From Sphingobacteriales bacterium (GTDB lineage: Bacteria > Bacteroidota > Bacteroidia > Chitinophagales > Chitinophagaceae), in NCBI GenBank assembly GCA_016219985.1, contig JACRJO010000020.1, positions 1 through 64,000 of the forward strand: a stretch of 64,000 nt of DNA, given 5' to 3'. Of this stretch, positions 57,509-64,000 are shown one piece after another. The position numbers and the translations under genes are program-made. The notes beneath the pieces are model-generated. The model made no database searches and was not told the origin of the DNA. It was given only the letters and a program-made list of their open reading frames with translations. How positions within the stretch are numbered: the stretch's first letter is position 1; each line of letters starts with the position of its first letter.

Positions 57509-58848
57509 CCTTTTACCAGGGACGCAACGGCCGCCTGCACTTTCGGGAAAGGGAAGCTGTTCAGGGTTTCGTCCATGAGTTTCTTAATTTCCCCCGTGCA
57601 AAGATTACCAATGCTTCCTTCGTGGCTGTGTTCCACCCGGGTGTCATAGGTAAACTGCCCGGCTTCAATAGCCCGCCCCACTTTCTGATAGGCATCACGG
57701 AAAGGTATACCCGCATTGACCAGTTTGTTCACTTCCTCCACGCTGAAGAGGTATTTGTATTTCTCATCCGCGAGAATATCCTTTTTGATTTCAATCTGGC
57801 CCAGCATCAGGCTGGCCATGCGGATACAGTCTTTCAGGGTTTTAAAAGCCGGGAATAAATGCTCTTTCAGTAACTGCAGGTCGCGGTGATAACCCGATGG
57901 CAGGTTCGTGGTCATCAGGGTAATTTCATTGGGCAGGGCCTTGATCCGGTTGCCATGGGAACGGATCAGCTCGAATACATCGGGATTCTTTTTATGCGGC
58001 ATGATGCTGCTGCCCGTGGTCAGTTCGGCGGGAAACGAAATAAAGCCGAAGTTCTGGTTCAGGTACAAACAGGCATCCATACTCAGCTTGGCGAGGGTAT
58101 CGGCCACATTTGCGAGGGATTGGGCCACGATCCGCTCTGCTTTACCCCTTCCCATCTGGGCATAGACCACATTATAGTTCAGGGTTTCAAAACCCAGGAG
58201 CCGGGTGGTCAGGCTGCGGTCGATCGGGAAGGAGGACCCGTAACCGGCAGCGGAGCCCAGGGGATTTTTATTGACTACTTCATAAGCCGACCGGATCGTG
58301 ATCAGGTCATCCACCAGGCTTTCTGCATAAGCCCCGAACCACAAACCAAAGGAGGAGGGCATGGCGAGCTGCAAATGGGTATAGCCGGGAAACAAATGAT
58401 CCTTGTATTTTTCACTTTGTGTTTGCAGTAATTCAAAGAAGGAGCTGATTGATTGTACCAGTTCCTCCAGTTCATTCCGCAGGAATAATTTTACATCCAC
58501 CAGGACCTGGTCATTGCGGCTGCGGGCCGAATGTATCTTCTTCCCGGTATCACCGAGTTTTTGAGTGAGGAGATGTTCGACCTGGGAATGGATATCTTCT
58601 ATCTCCGGGTGAATAGTGAGGGGGGAGGAGTGCGCGGGGTCCGTGGTTTTGTAAATTTCACGTAAAGCAGAGACCAGTGAATCCCTTTCCGCTGCGGTAA
58701 GCAACCCTACCGAGGCCAGCATGGTAACATGAGCGATACTGCCCAGGATATCAAAGGGAGCCAGCAGCAGGTCGAATTCGCGGTCGCGTCCCACGGTAAA
58801 GACTTCGACTTCCTTTAAGGCAGCTGTATCCTTTTGCCAGAGTTTCAT
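57505..58848 (-). CDS. argH: Argininosuccinate lyase
   Basis: 447 residues of the fumarase/aspartase superfamily. The signature is G-S-S-I-M-P-H-K-K-N-P-D (about 280-291), with A-R-S-R-N-D-Q and T-H-L-Q upstream. It splits argininosuccinate into arginine and fumarate. Last gene of the arginine operon, overlapping argE by 4 bp. Confidence 0.95.
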   Translation of the reverse strand: MKLWQKDTAALKEVEVFTVGRDREFDLLLAPFDILGSIAHVTMLASVGLLTAAERDSLVSALREIYKTTDPAHSSPLTIHPEIEDIHSQVEHLLTQKLGDTGKKIHSARSRNDQVLVDVKLFLRNELEELVQSISSFFELLQTQSEKYKDHLFPGYTHLQLAMPSSFGLWFGAYAESLVDDLITIRSAYEVVNKNPLGSAAGYGSSFPIDRSLTTRLLGFETLNYNVVYAQMGRGKAERIVAQSLANVADTLAKLSMDACLYLNQNFGFISFPAELTTGSSIMPHKKNPDVFELIRSHGNRIKALPNEITLMTTNLPSGYHRDLQLLKEHLFPAFKTLKDCIRMASLMLGQIEIKKDILADEKYKYLFSVEEVNKLVNAGIPFRDAYQKVGRAIEAGQFTYDTRVEHSHEGSIGNLCTGEIKKLMDETLNSFPFPKVQAAVASLVKG

Positions 58849-59915
58849 AATACCTGATTTAGGAGGTTAATATAGAGCGCGATGCCTTCTTTTATTTCAT
58901 CAATAAAGATAAACTCATCCGCGGTATGACTGCGGGCGGAATCCCCGGGGCCCATTTTCAGGGCGGGGAAGGGCATCAGGGCCTTGTCGGAAGTGGTGGG
59001 AGAACCATAATAGGTTCGTCCCAGCGCCGTCCCTGCTTTTACCAGCGGGTGATCCAGCGCTATCGAGGTGGAACGAAGCCGCGTGCTGCGGGGATTTACT
59101 TCACAGCTTACATTTGCTTTGACGAGCCCGATTATTTCTTCAAAACTGTAGAGTTCATTGATGCGGGTGTCCACCACGAAACGGCAGACCGCCGGCACTA
59201 CATTGTGCGCTTTGTTTTCCGTTTCGATAACGGTCACGCTCATTTTAGAAGGACCCAGCAGCGGGGATATTTTCTCTAATTGCTGTGTCTGAAACCAGCG
59301 GATATCGGCCAGGGCTTTGTAAATAGCATTCTCTCCTTCATTCCGGGCGGCATGGCCGGCTTTGCCATGACTGGTGCAATCCAGTACCAGCAGGCCTCTT
59401 TCCGCCACGGCCATCTGCATTTGCGTGGGTTCGCCCACAATGGCGCAATCAACCGGCGGCAGCTGGGGTAAGGTATATTCGATGCCCCCGGTACCGCTGA
59501 TCTCTTCTTCGGCAGTCGCGGCAAAAATCACATTGTATTTTCCTCCCTCTTTCAGGTAATAATGCAGGAATACAGCCAGTAAAGAGACCAGGCAGCCGCC
59601 GGCATCATTACTTCCGAGTCCAAAGAGTTTGCCATCCTCCACCACAGGAACAAAAGGATCTTTTGTGTATTGCGGGTTGGGTTTTACCGTATCGTGGTGC
59701 GAGTTCAGCAGGAGGGTGGGTTTGCTTTCGTCAAAATACTTGTTCAGCGCAAATACATTGTTCCCCACCCGGGTATGGGCAATATCGCGTGTCCCGAGGA
59801 ACCGGCAGAGAATACCGGCTGTCTGGTCCTCCTGCTTACTGAAAGAGGGCGTGGCGATGAGTTCTTTCAGCAACCCGATCGCATTTTCCTGTAATATGGT
59901 GATATCAGCGTTCAT
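58845..59915 (-). CDS. argE: M20 family N-acyl-ornithine/citrulline deacylase (ArgE-like)
   Basis: 356-residue M20 zinc amidase. Metal-site motifs are N-S-H-H-D-T-V, G-S-N-D-A-G-G and A-A-T-A-E-E-E-I-S-G. In Bacteroidota using argF', the substrate at this step is the N-acylated citrulline, so this enzyme probably removes succinate (or acetate) from N-acylcitrulline rather than from ornithine. Overlaps argB by 11 bp. Confidence 0.88.
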   Translation of the reverse strand: MNADITILQENAIGLLKELIATPSFSKQEDQTAGILCRFLGTRDIAHTRVGNNVFALNKYFDESKPTLLLNSHHDTVKPNPQYTKDPFVPVVEDGKLFGLGSNDAGGCLVSLLAVFLHYYLKEGGKYNVIFAATAEEEISGTGGIEYTLPQLPPVDCAIVGEPTQMQMAVAERGLLVLDCTSHGKAGHAARNEGENAIYKALADIRWFQTQQLEKISPLLGPSKMSVTVIETENKAHNVVPAVCRFVVDTRINELYSFEEIIGLVKANVSCEVNPRSTRLRSTSIALDHPLVKAGTALGRTYYGSPTTSDKALMPFPALKMGPGDSARSHTADEFIFIDEIKEGIALYINLLNQVL

Positions 59916-60693
59916 GAATAATACTTGTACCTGCCGCTCCTTTTACTAATTCCGGCAGTTGTTCGGCTTTCCCGATCATTACCTTGTCTACCCCGCTGTT
60001 GAGCGCGGTAAAGGCATTGTCCAGTTTGGGGATCATGCCGGCAAAGATCTTGTGCTGCGCTTTTAATTCCCGGTAATAGGAGGGTTGTATTTCCGGGATC
60101 AGGGTGGTATCGTCAGCAGCATCCAGCAACACCCCGCTTTTTTCAAATGTATAGATCAGTTCTGTCCGGTAATGGCGGCTCATGGCCTTGGCCATTTCCT
60201 GGGCAATGGTGTCGGCATTGGTGTTCAGTAATTGTCCCTGCTGGTCATGCGTGATGGGTGCAAAGACCACCGCGATGTTTTTTTCGAGCAGGCTGCTGAC
60301 CAGCCCGGTGTTGATGGCATCCACATCGCCTACAAACCCGTAATCAAGTACAGGATGATTCCGTTTATGGGCCAGGATGGAATCGCCGTCCGCCCCGCAG
60401 AGCCCGATCGCATTACAGTTACTGGCCTGCAGGCTGGCGACTATATTTTTATTGATATAACCGGCATACACCATCGTCACGATCTTCAGGGTCTCCGCAT
60501 CGGTGATCCGGCGGCCGTCCAGGAGCTGCTGTTCGATGCCCAGCTTCTCTGCCAGCCGGGTGGCCAGTTTGCCTCCCCCGTGCACCAGGATCTTTTTTTC
60601 ATCGATAGCGGCAAAGTCCCGGAGAAAGGAAGCCAGTTTTGCCTCATCATCGATGATGTTGCCGCCGATTTTTATGACATACAGTTTATCCAT
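59905..60693 (-). CDS. argB: Acetylglutamate kinase family (N-acyl-glutamate kinase)
   Basis: 262 residues from ATG 60693 (M-D-K-L-Y-V-I-K-I-G-G-N-I-I). The open frame extends 32 codons upstream into argF' out of frame. Amino-acid kinase fold with K-I-G-G-N, V-H-G-G-G-K and the A-D-T-I-A-Q-E-M motif. It phosphorylates N-acetyl- or, in this lineage, N-succinylglutamate. Overlaps argF' by 8 bp. Confidence 0.93.
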   Translation of the reverse strand: MDKLYVIKIGGNIIDDEAKLASFLRDFAAIDEKKILVHGGGKLATRLAEKLGIEQQLLDGRRITDAETLKIVTMVYAGYINKNIVASLQASNCNAIGLCGADGDSILAHKRNHPVLDYGFVGDVDAINTGLVSSLLEKNIAVVFAPITHDQQGQLLNTNADTIAQEMAKAMSRHYRTELIYTFEKSGVLLDAADDTTLIPEIQPSYYRELKAQHKIFAGMIPKLDNAFTALNSGVDKVMIGKAEQLPELVKGAAGTSIIHER

Positions 60694-61690
60694 TGTTTTG
60701 TAACAGTTCTTCCAGTACCGCCTGGGCCGCCCATACCCGGTTGCCGGCTTCCCGTGTAACAATGCTGTTGGGGCCGTCCAGCACTTCATCGCTCAGTTCC
60801 ACATTGCGGCGCACCGGCAGGCAATGCATCACTTTCGCATTACGGGTTCCCTCGAGTTTTTTATTGGTCAGCATCCATTTCGGATCGCTTTCGTAAATCT
60901 TTCCGTAATCATGGAAAGTGCTCCAGTTCTTCACGTACACGAAGTCGGCGTCTTTCAATGCTTCCTCCTGGTTATGGGTGATCGTGGCGCCCCGGGTAAA
61001 TTCTTCGCTCAGTTCATAATCTTCGGGGTGAGTGATCACAAAATCCGCCCTGTCCCAGGCATTGATCCACTGGGCAAAACTATTGGCCACGCATTGGGGC
61101 AAGGGTTTTACATGCGGCGCCCAGGTCATCACGATCTTCGGTCTCCTGGCCCCGTTATTACCGGGATTTGATTGCTGCATCTCTTCTGTTATGGTAATAA
61201 TATCCGTGAGGGACTGCAGCGGGTGCAGCGTCGCGCTTTCCAGGCTCATGACCGGGGTGCCTGCGTACCTGATAAATTGTTTAATATACAGTTCGCTGTA
61301 ATCGTCTTCCCGGTTCTTCAGCGAAGGGAAGGTGCGGATGGCCAGGATATCAAAGTACTTACCAAAAACCGGGGCCGCATCTTTTATATGTTCCACCGTG
61401 GTACCGCTCATGATGGCCTCTTCTTCAAATTCCAGGGCCCAGCCCTCGCTGCCCACGTTGAATACAATGGCTTCCATGCCGAGGTTCTGTGCAGCGATCT
61501 GGGTACTCAGGCGGGTCCGCATACTGGGATTCAGGAACAGGCAGCCGATGCGCTTATTGGTACCGAGCGCTTTTTGGGCAAAGGGACTGGCTTTATGCGC
61601 CAGGGCCTTTTGCACCAGGGCATCAATGGCATCACCCGGGTTGCCCCCGGATGGATGGGCGAGATCGTTGACAGATGTGAAGTTTCTCAT
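60686..61690 (-). CDS. argF': N-succinylornithine (N-acetylornithine-type) carbamoyltransferase
   Basis: 334 residues of the transcarbamylase family. The carbamoyl-phosphate loop reads N-P-S-M-R-T-R (54-60) and the C-terminal motif H-C-L-P-V-R-R-N. It resembles Bacteroides SOTCase and Xanthomonas AOTCase rather than ordinary OTCase. At the residue known to set acyl specificity (Glu92 in Xanthomonas, Pro90 in Bacteroides) it has Val99 (G-T-T-V-E-H). Published mutants of that position to Val have SOTCase activity, so N-succinylornithine is the probable substrate. Confidence 0.92.
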   Translation of the reverse strand: MRNFTSVNDLAHPSGGNPGDAIDALVQKALAHKASPFAQKALGTNKRIGCLFLNPSMRTRLSTQIAAQNLGMEAIVFNVGSEGWALEFEEEAIMSGTTVEHIKDAAPVFGKYFDILAIRTFPSLKNREDDYSELYIKQFIRYAGTPVMSLESATLHPLQSLTDIITITEEMQQSNPGNNGARRPKIVMTWAPHVKPLPQCVANSFAQWINAWDRADFVITHPEDYELSEEFTRGATITHNQEEALKDADFVYVKNWSTFHDYGKIYESDPKWMLTNKKLEGTRNAKVMHCLPVRRNVELSDEVLDGPNSIVTREAGNRVWAAQAVLEELLQNNG

Positions 61691-61691
61691 G

Positions 61692-62846
61692 TTATGATAC
61701 AGCAGTTGAAACTAAAATATTGATTTCTTCCTTGATGGATTCGATGAATTGTTCCGCATCTTTTTTCTTTAGCCCTAACGAAGGCAACAAACGGATGACA
61801 TTGGGTTTGGCTTCGCCGGTAAAGATCTTCTGGTTCCAGAGCAGGTTCTTCTTCAGGTCCTTCAGTTCTTCCGGCACATCAAAACCAATCATCAGCCCGC
61901 GGCCCCTTACATTTTTCAGTTGGGGGATGGCTTCCAGTTCATTTCTCAGGTATTTCCCGATCATGACGGCATTGCCCATCAGTTTTTCTTCTTCGATGAT
62001 CTCCAGCACGGCCAGGGCCGCCGCACAGGCCAGGTGGTTACCGCCAAAAGTGGTGCCCAACTGGAAATGTTTGGGTTTGAATTGCGGACCAACGATAATG
62101 CCGGCAACCGGGAACCCGTTGCCCATTCCTTTTGCCATGGTATAGATATCGGCATTTACCCCGGCAAAATCATGGCTGAAGAATTTCCCGCTCCTGCCAT
62201 ACCCGCATTGCACGCTGTCGGCAATATACACGGCTCCGTACTGGTCACAGAGGGAGCGGATGCTGCGCAGGAAGCTGTCATCCGCCACATTGATACCACC
62301 CACTCCCTGTATGCCTTCAATGATCACCGCGGCAATTTCTTTCCCGTTTGATTTGAAGCAGGCTTCCAGCGCTTCCTCATCGTTAAAGGGAAGAAAGAGC
62401 ACATTATCGGTTTCATTGACCGGCGCGATATAGTTTTTATTATCGGTAACCGACACGGCAAGGGAAGTCCTTCCATGAAAGGATTTGCTGAAAGCGATCA
62501 CTTTCTTTCTCCCGGTATGGAAGGAAGCCAGTTTCAGCGCATTCTCGTTGGCCTCGGCCCCGCTGTTACAGAGAAAAAGCTGGTAATCCGTTTTGCCGGA
62601 CACTTTGCCCAGTTTTTCGGCTAGTTGCGCCTGCAGGGGGATCTTCACCGAATTGGAATAAAAAGCGATTTTCTCTAACTGCTCCTCAATCCGTTTTACC
62701 CAATGGGGATGGGTGTGCCCGATGCTGATTACGGCATGTCCGCCATAGAGGTCCAGGTATTGTTCTCCTTTATCATCCCATACATAAGCGCCTTTGGCTT
62801 TGACAATGGTGACTTCGTTGATGGGGTAGACGTCGAATAGTTTCAT
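61692..62846 (-). CDS. argD: Acetylornithine/succinylornithine aminotransferase family
   Basis: 384-residue class III PLP aminotransferase. Motifs: Y-L-D-L-Y-G-G-H-A-V near the N-terminus, N-S-G-A-E-A-N-E-N-A-L-K-L-A, the Asp of I-A-D-S-V-Q-C-G-Y-G-R and the PLP Lys in T-M-A-K-G-M-G-N-G. It makes N-acylornithine from the semialdehyde. Second gene of the operon after argC, with one base between it and argF'. Confidence 0.92.
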   Translation of the reverse strand: MKLFDVYPINEVTIVKAKGAYVWDDKGEQYLDLYGGHAVISIGHTHPHWVKRIEEQLEKIAFYSNSVKIPLQAQLAEKLGKVSGKTDYQLFLCNSGAEANENALKLASFHTGRKKVIAFSKSFHGRTSLAVSVTDNKNYIAPVNETDNVLFLPFNDEEALEACFKSNGKEIAAVIIEGIQGVGGINVADDSFLRSIRSLCDQYGAVYIADSVQCGYGRSGKFFSHDFAGVNADIYTMAKGMGNGFPVAGIIVGPQFKPKHFQLGTTFGGNHLACAAALAVLEIIEEEKLMGNAVMIGKYLRNELEAIPQLKNVRGRGLMIGFDVPEELKDLKKNLLWNQKIFTGEAKPNVIRLLPSLGLKKKDAEQFIESIKEEINILVSTAVS

Positions 62847-62961
62847 GGTATAGTGTTGAGGGTTTAGCGTTTGGGGTTTAGGGTTGAGAGTTGAGGGTTT
62901 AGGGTTTAGGGTTGAAGCTGTCTAAACATTAAACTCTCAACCTCAACTTCTAAACTTTCAA
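62847..62961. repeat. Telomere-like TTTAGGG words between argC and argD
   Basis: The 115-bp gap is almost filled by GGGTTTAG/GTTGAGG words (about 62857-62915), followed by their complement (AACTCTCAACCTCAACTTCTAAAC near 62930-62954, in parts), so the region can fold back. It is the only sizeable gap inside the arginine operon. Confidence 0.7.
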
Positions 62962-63951
62962 CTAAAAATAGTTTGCTTTCAGTTTCAATCCTGCTGTCTC
63001 TTCCAGCCCGGACAATAAGTTCATATTCTGCACCGCCTGCCCGCTGGCTCCTTTTAATAAATTATCAATGGCGGAATGCACCACCAGTTTGTTTCCGGCT
63101 TTCTCTAACTGGATTACCGCTTTGTTTGTATTGACCACCTGCTTCAGGAATATCGCTTCCCGGGAAACGGTCGTAAACGGGTGGCCTTCATAACATTCTT
63201 CAAAGAGCGAATACATTTCTTCCAGGCTTTTTTCGCAGTGCAGGGTGGAACTGGCGAAAATACCCCGGGTAAAATCGCCGCGCCAGGGAACAAAATGCAC
63301 ATCCGCGTTGCCGGCCGGTTGCAGTTGCAACAGGGATTCCCGGATCTCGCCCAGGTGCTGGTGGGTAAGGGTTTTATAGGCCTGGATATTATTTGCCCTC
63401 CAGCTGAAATGCGAAGTGGCGGATAGTGACTGCCCCGCCCCGGTTGACCCGGTGATACCGGTTGTGTAAATATCTGTCAGCAACCCCGCCTTGGCGAGGG
63501 GCAATAAACCCAACTGGACCGCTGTGGCGAAACAACCGGGATTAGCAATATGCTGCGCTGTTTTTATTTTCTCCCGGTTCAGTTCCGGCAGGCCGTAAAC
63601 AAACTTCCGGTTTCCAATCACGGAATGGGCTGTTAACCGGAAATCATTGGCGAGATCGATGATTTTAATAGGGTCAGCGATCTTGTTTTCCCCCAGGAAT
63701 TTTTTGGATTCACCATGTCCCAGGCACAGGAAAAGCACATCGATGGCGCCGGTTTCCAGCGGGGAGCTGTCATCGGTGAACCGGAGATCCGTTTCCCCAA
63801 CCAGGTCCCGGTGGATGCTGTGCACCGCTTTGCCCGCATTGCTCCGGCTATGGATCATGCGGATGCTTGCAGCAGGGTGATGAATCAATAAACGTATTAA
63901 TTCACCCCCGGTGTAGCCCGCAGCCCCGATTATTCCGACTTTTATTGACAT
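62962..63951 (-). CDS. argC: N-acetyl-gamma-glutamyl-phosphate reductase
   Basis: 329 residues. The NADP motif is G-I-I-G-A-A-G-Y-T-G-G-E (7-18) and the catalytic Cys lies in I-A-N-P-G-C-F-A-T-A (about 134-143). The substrate-binding T-H-Q-H-L-G-E-I segment follows. It reduces the acylglutamyl phosphate to the semialdehyde. First gene of the operon seen here; argG or other genes may lie beyond the window. Confidence 0.94.
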   Translation of the reverse strand: MSIKVGIIGAAGYTGGELIRLLIHHPAASIRMIHSRSNAGKAVHSIHRDLVGETDLRFTDDSSPLETGAIDVLFLCLGHGESKKFLGENKIADPIKIIDLANDFRLTAHSVIGNRKFVYGLPELNREKIKTAQHIANPGCFATAVQLGLLPLAKAGLLTDIYTTGITGSTGAGQSLSATSHFSWRANNIQAYKTLTHQHLGEIRESLLQLQPAGNADVHFVPWRGDFTRGIFASSTLHCEKSLEEMYSLFEECYEGHPFTTVSREAIFLKQVVNTNKAVIQLEKAGNKLVVHSAIDNLLKGASGQAVQNMNLLSGLEETAGLKLKANYF

Positions 63952-64000
63952 AGTTGAATATTAATGACCAAAAGCTATTATTTGGGATTATTAATTATTT

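Noticed and set aside
1..64000. CRISPR arrays, rRNA genes, other tRNAs
   Set aside because: No regularly spaced repeats of CRISPR type, no rRNA-like stretches, and only one tRNA could be folded by eye.

Overview
The window comes from a Bacteroidota chromosome, most likely a member of the Chitinophagaceae or a close relative. This is inferred from gene content, not from a marker tree: it carries type IX secretion and gliding genes (PorU, PorV, GldJ), bacillithiol synthesis (BshA), a succinyl/acetyl-ornithine arginine pathway, several promoters of the Bacteroidetes TAnnTTTG type, and almost no Shine-Dalgarno sequences. Most of the window is moderately GC-rich. Two stretches (about 20.8-25.8 kb and 36.3-37.4 kb) are clearly AT-rich and look acquired.

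Layout. 0-0.1 kb: end of a DDE transposase. 0.2-7.7 kb: a GH29 fucosidase, a crotonase, the transglutaminase / alpha-E / circularly permuted ATP-grasp trio, a B12-binding protein and an aldo/keto reductase. 8-20.5 kb: housekeeping and accessory genes (gltX, TatD hydrolase, polysaccharide and PIG-L deacetylases, an acyltransferase, two AraC regulators, SRPBCC proteins, cytochrome c, a GIY-YIG protein). 20.8-25.8 kb: an approximately 5-kb integrative element lying against the 3' end of tRNA-Ser(GGA). It holds a tyrosine recombinase of the CTnDOT-like kind, a small helix-turn-helix protein, and cargo with no recognised family (two overlapping membrane/coiled-coil genes and one probable lipoprotein).

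25.9-42.4 kb is a sulfur region. It contains two CstB-like persulfide dioxygenase-rhodanese proteins, two thioredoxins and a TlpA protein, an SQR-like flavoprotein followed by TusE/DsrC-like and DsrE-like carriers, a split YeeE/YedE thiosulfate-type transporter, two single-domain rhodaneses, a TauE/SafE exporter, a PLP sulfur-amino-acid enzyme with its own Lrp regulator, and a Crp-type regulator. Five palindromes of the form GTGA-N6-TCAC (one degenerate) lie in front of separate transcription units here. Four of them sit exactly 22 nt from a TAnnTTTG-like -7 box, which is class II activator geometry. The Crp protein in the cluster has the R-E-x-x-x-R recognition helix expected to read GTGA. 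I therefore read the region as one persulfide/thiosulfate regulon, and this is the strongest finding in the window.

42.4-54 kb: murF, gldJ, porU and porV, then ispF, dut, a DUF4292 lipoprotein and an EnvC-like protein with a degenerate M23 domain. 54-57.5 kb: bshA, an M28 peptidase, a DinB-like protein and a GNAT enzyme. 57.5-64 kb: an arginine operon argC-argD-argF'-argB-argE-argH on the minus strand. Its carbamoyltransferase has Val at the residue that separates N-succinyl- from N-acetylornithine enzymes.

A second notable signal is an 88-bp element with conserved arms and a variable centre. It occurs twice, about 30 nt before the start codons of ispF and of an unrelated lipoprotein, in the same orientation to each gene, and so looks like a shared regulatory site. 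No searches could be run; family names rest on motifs read by eye.
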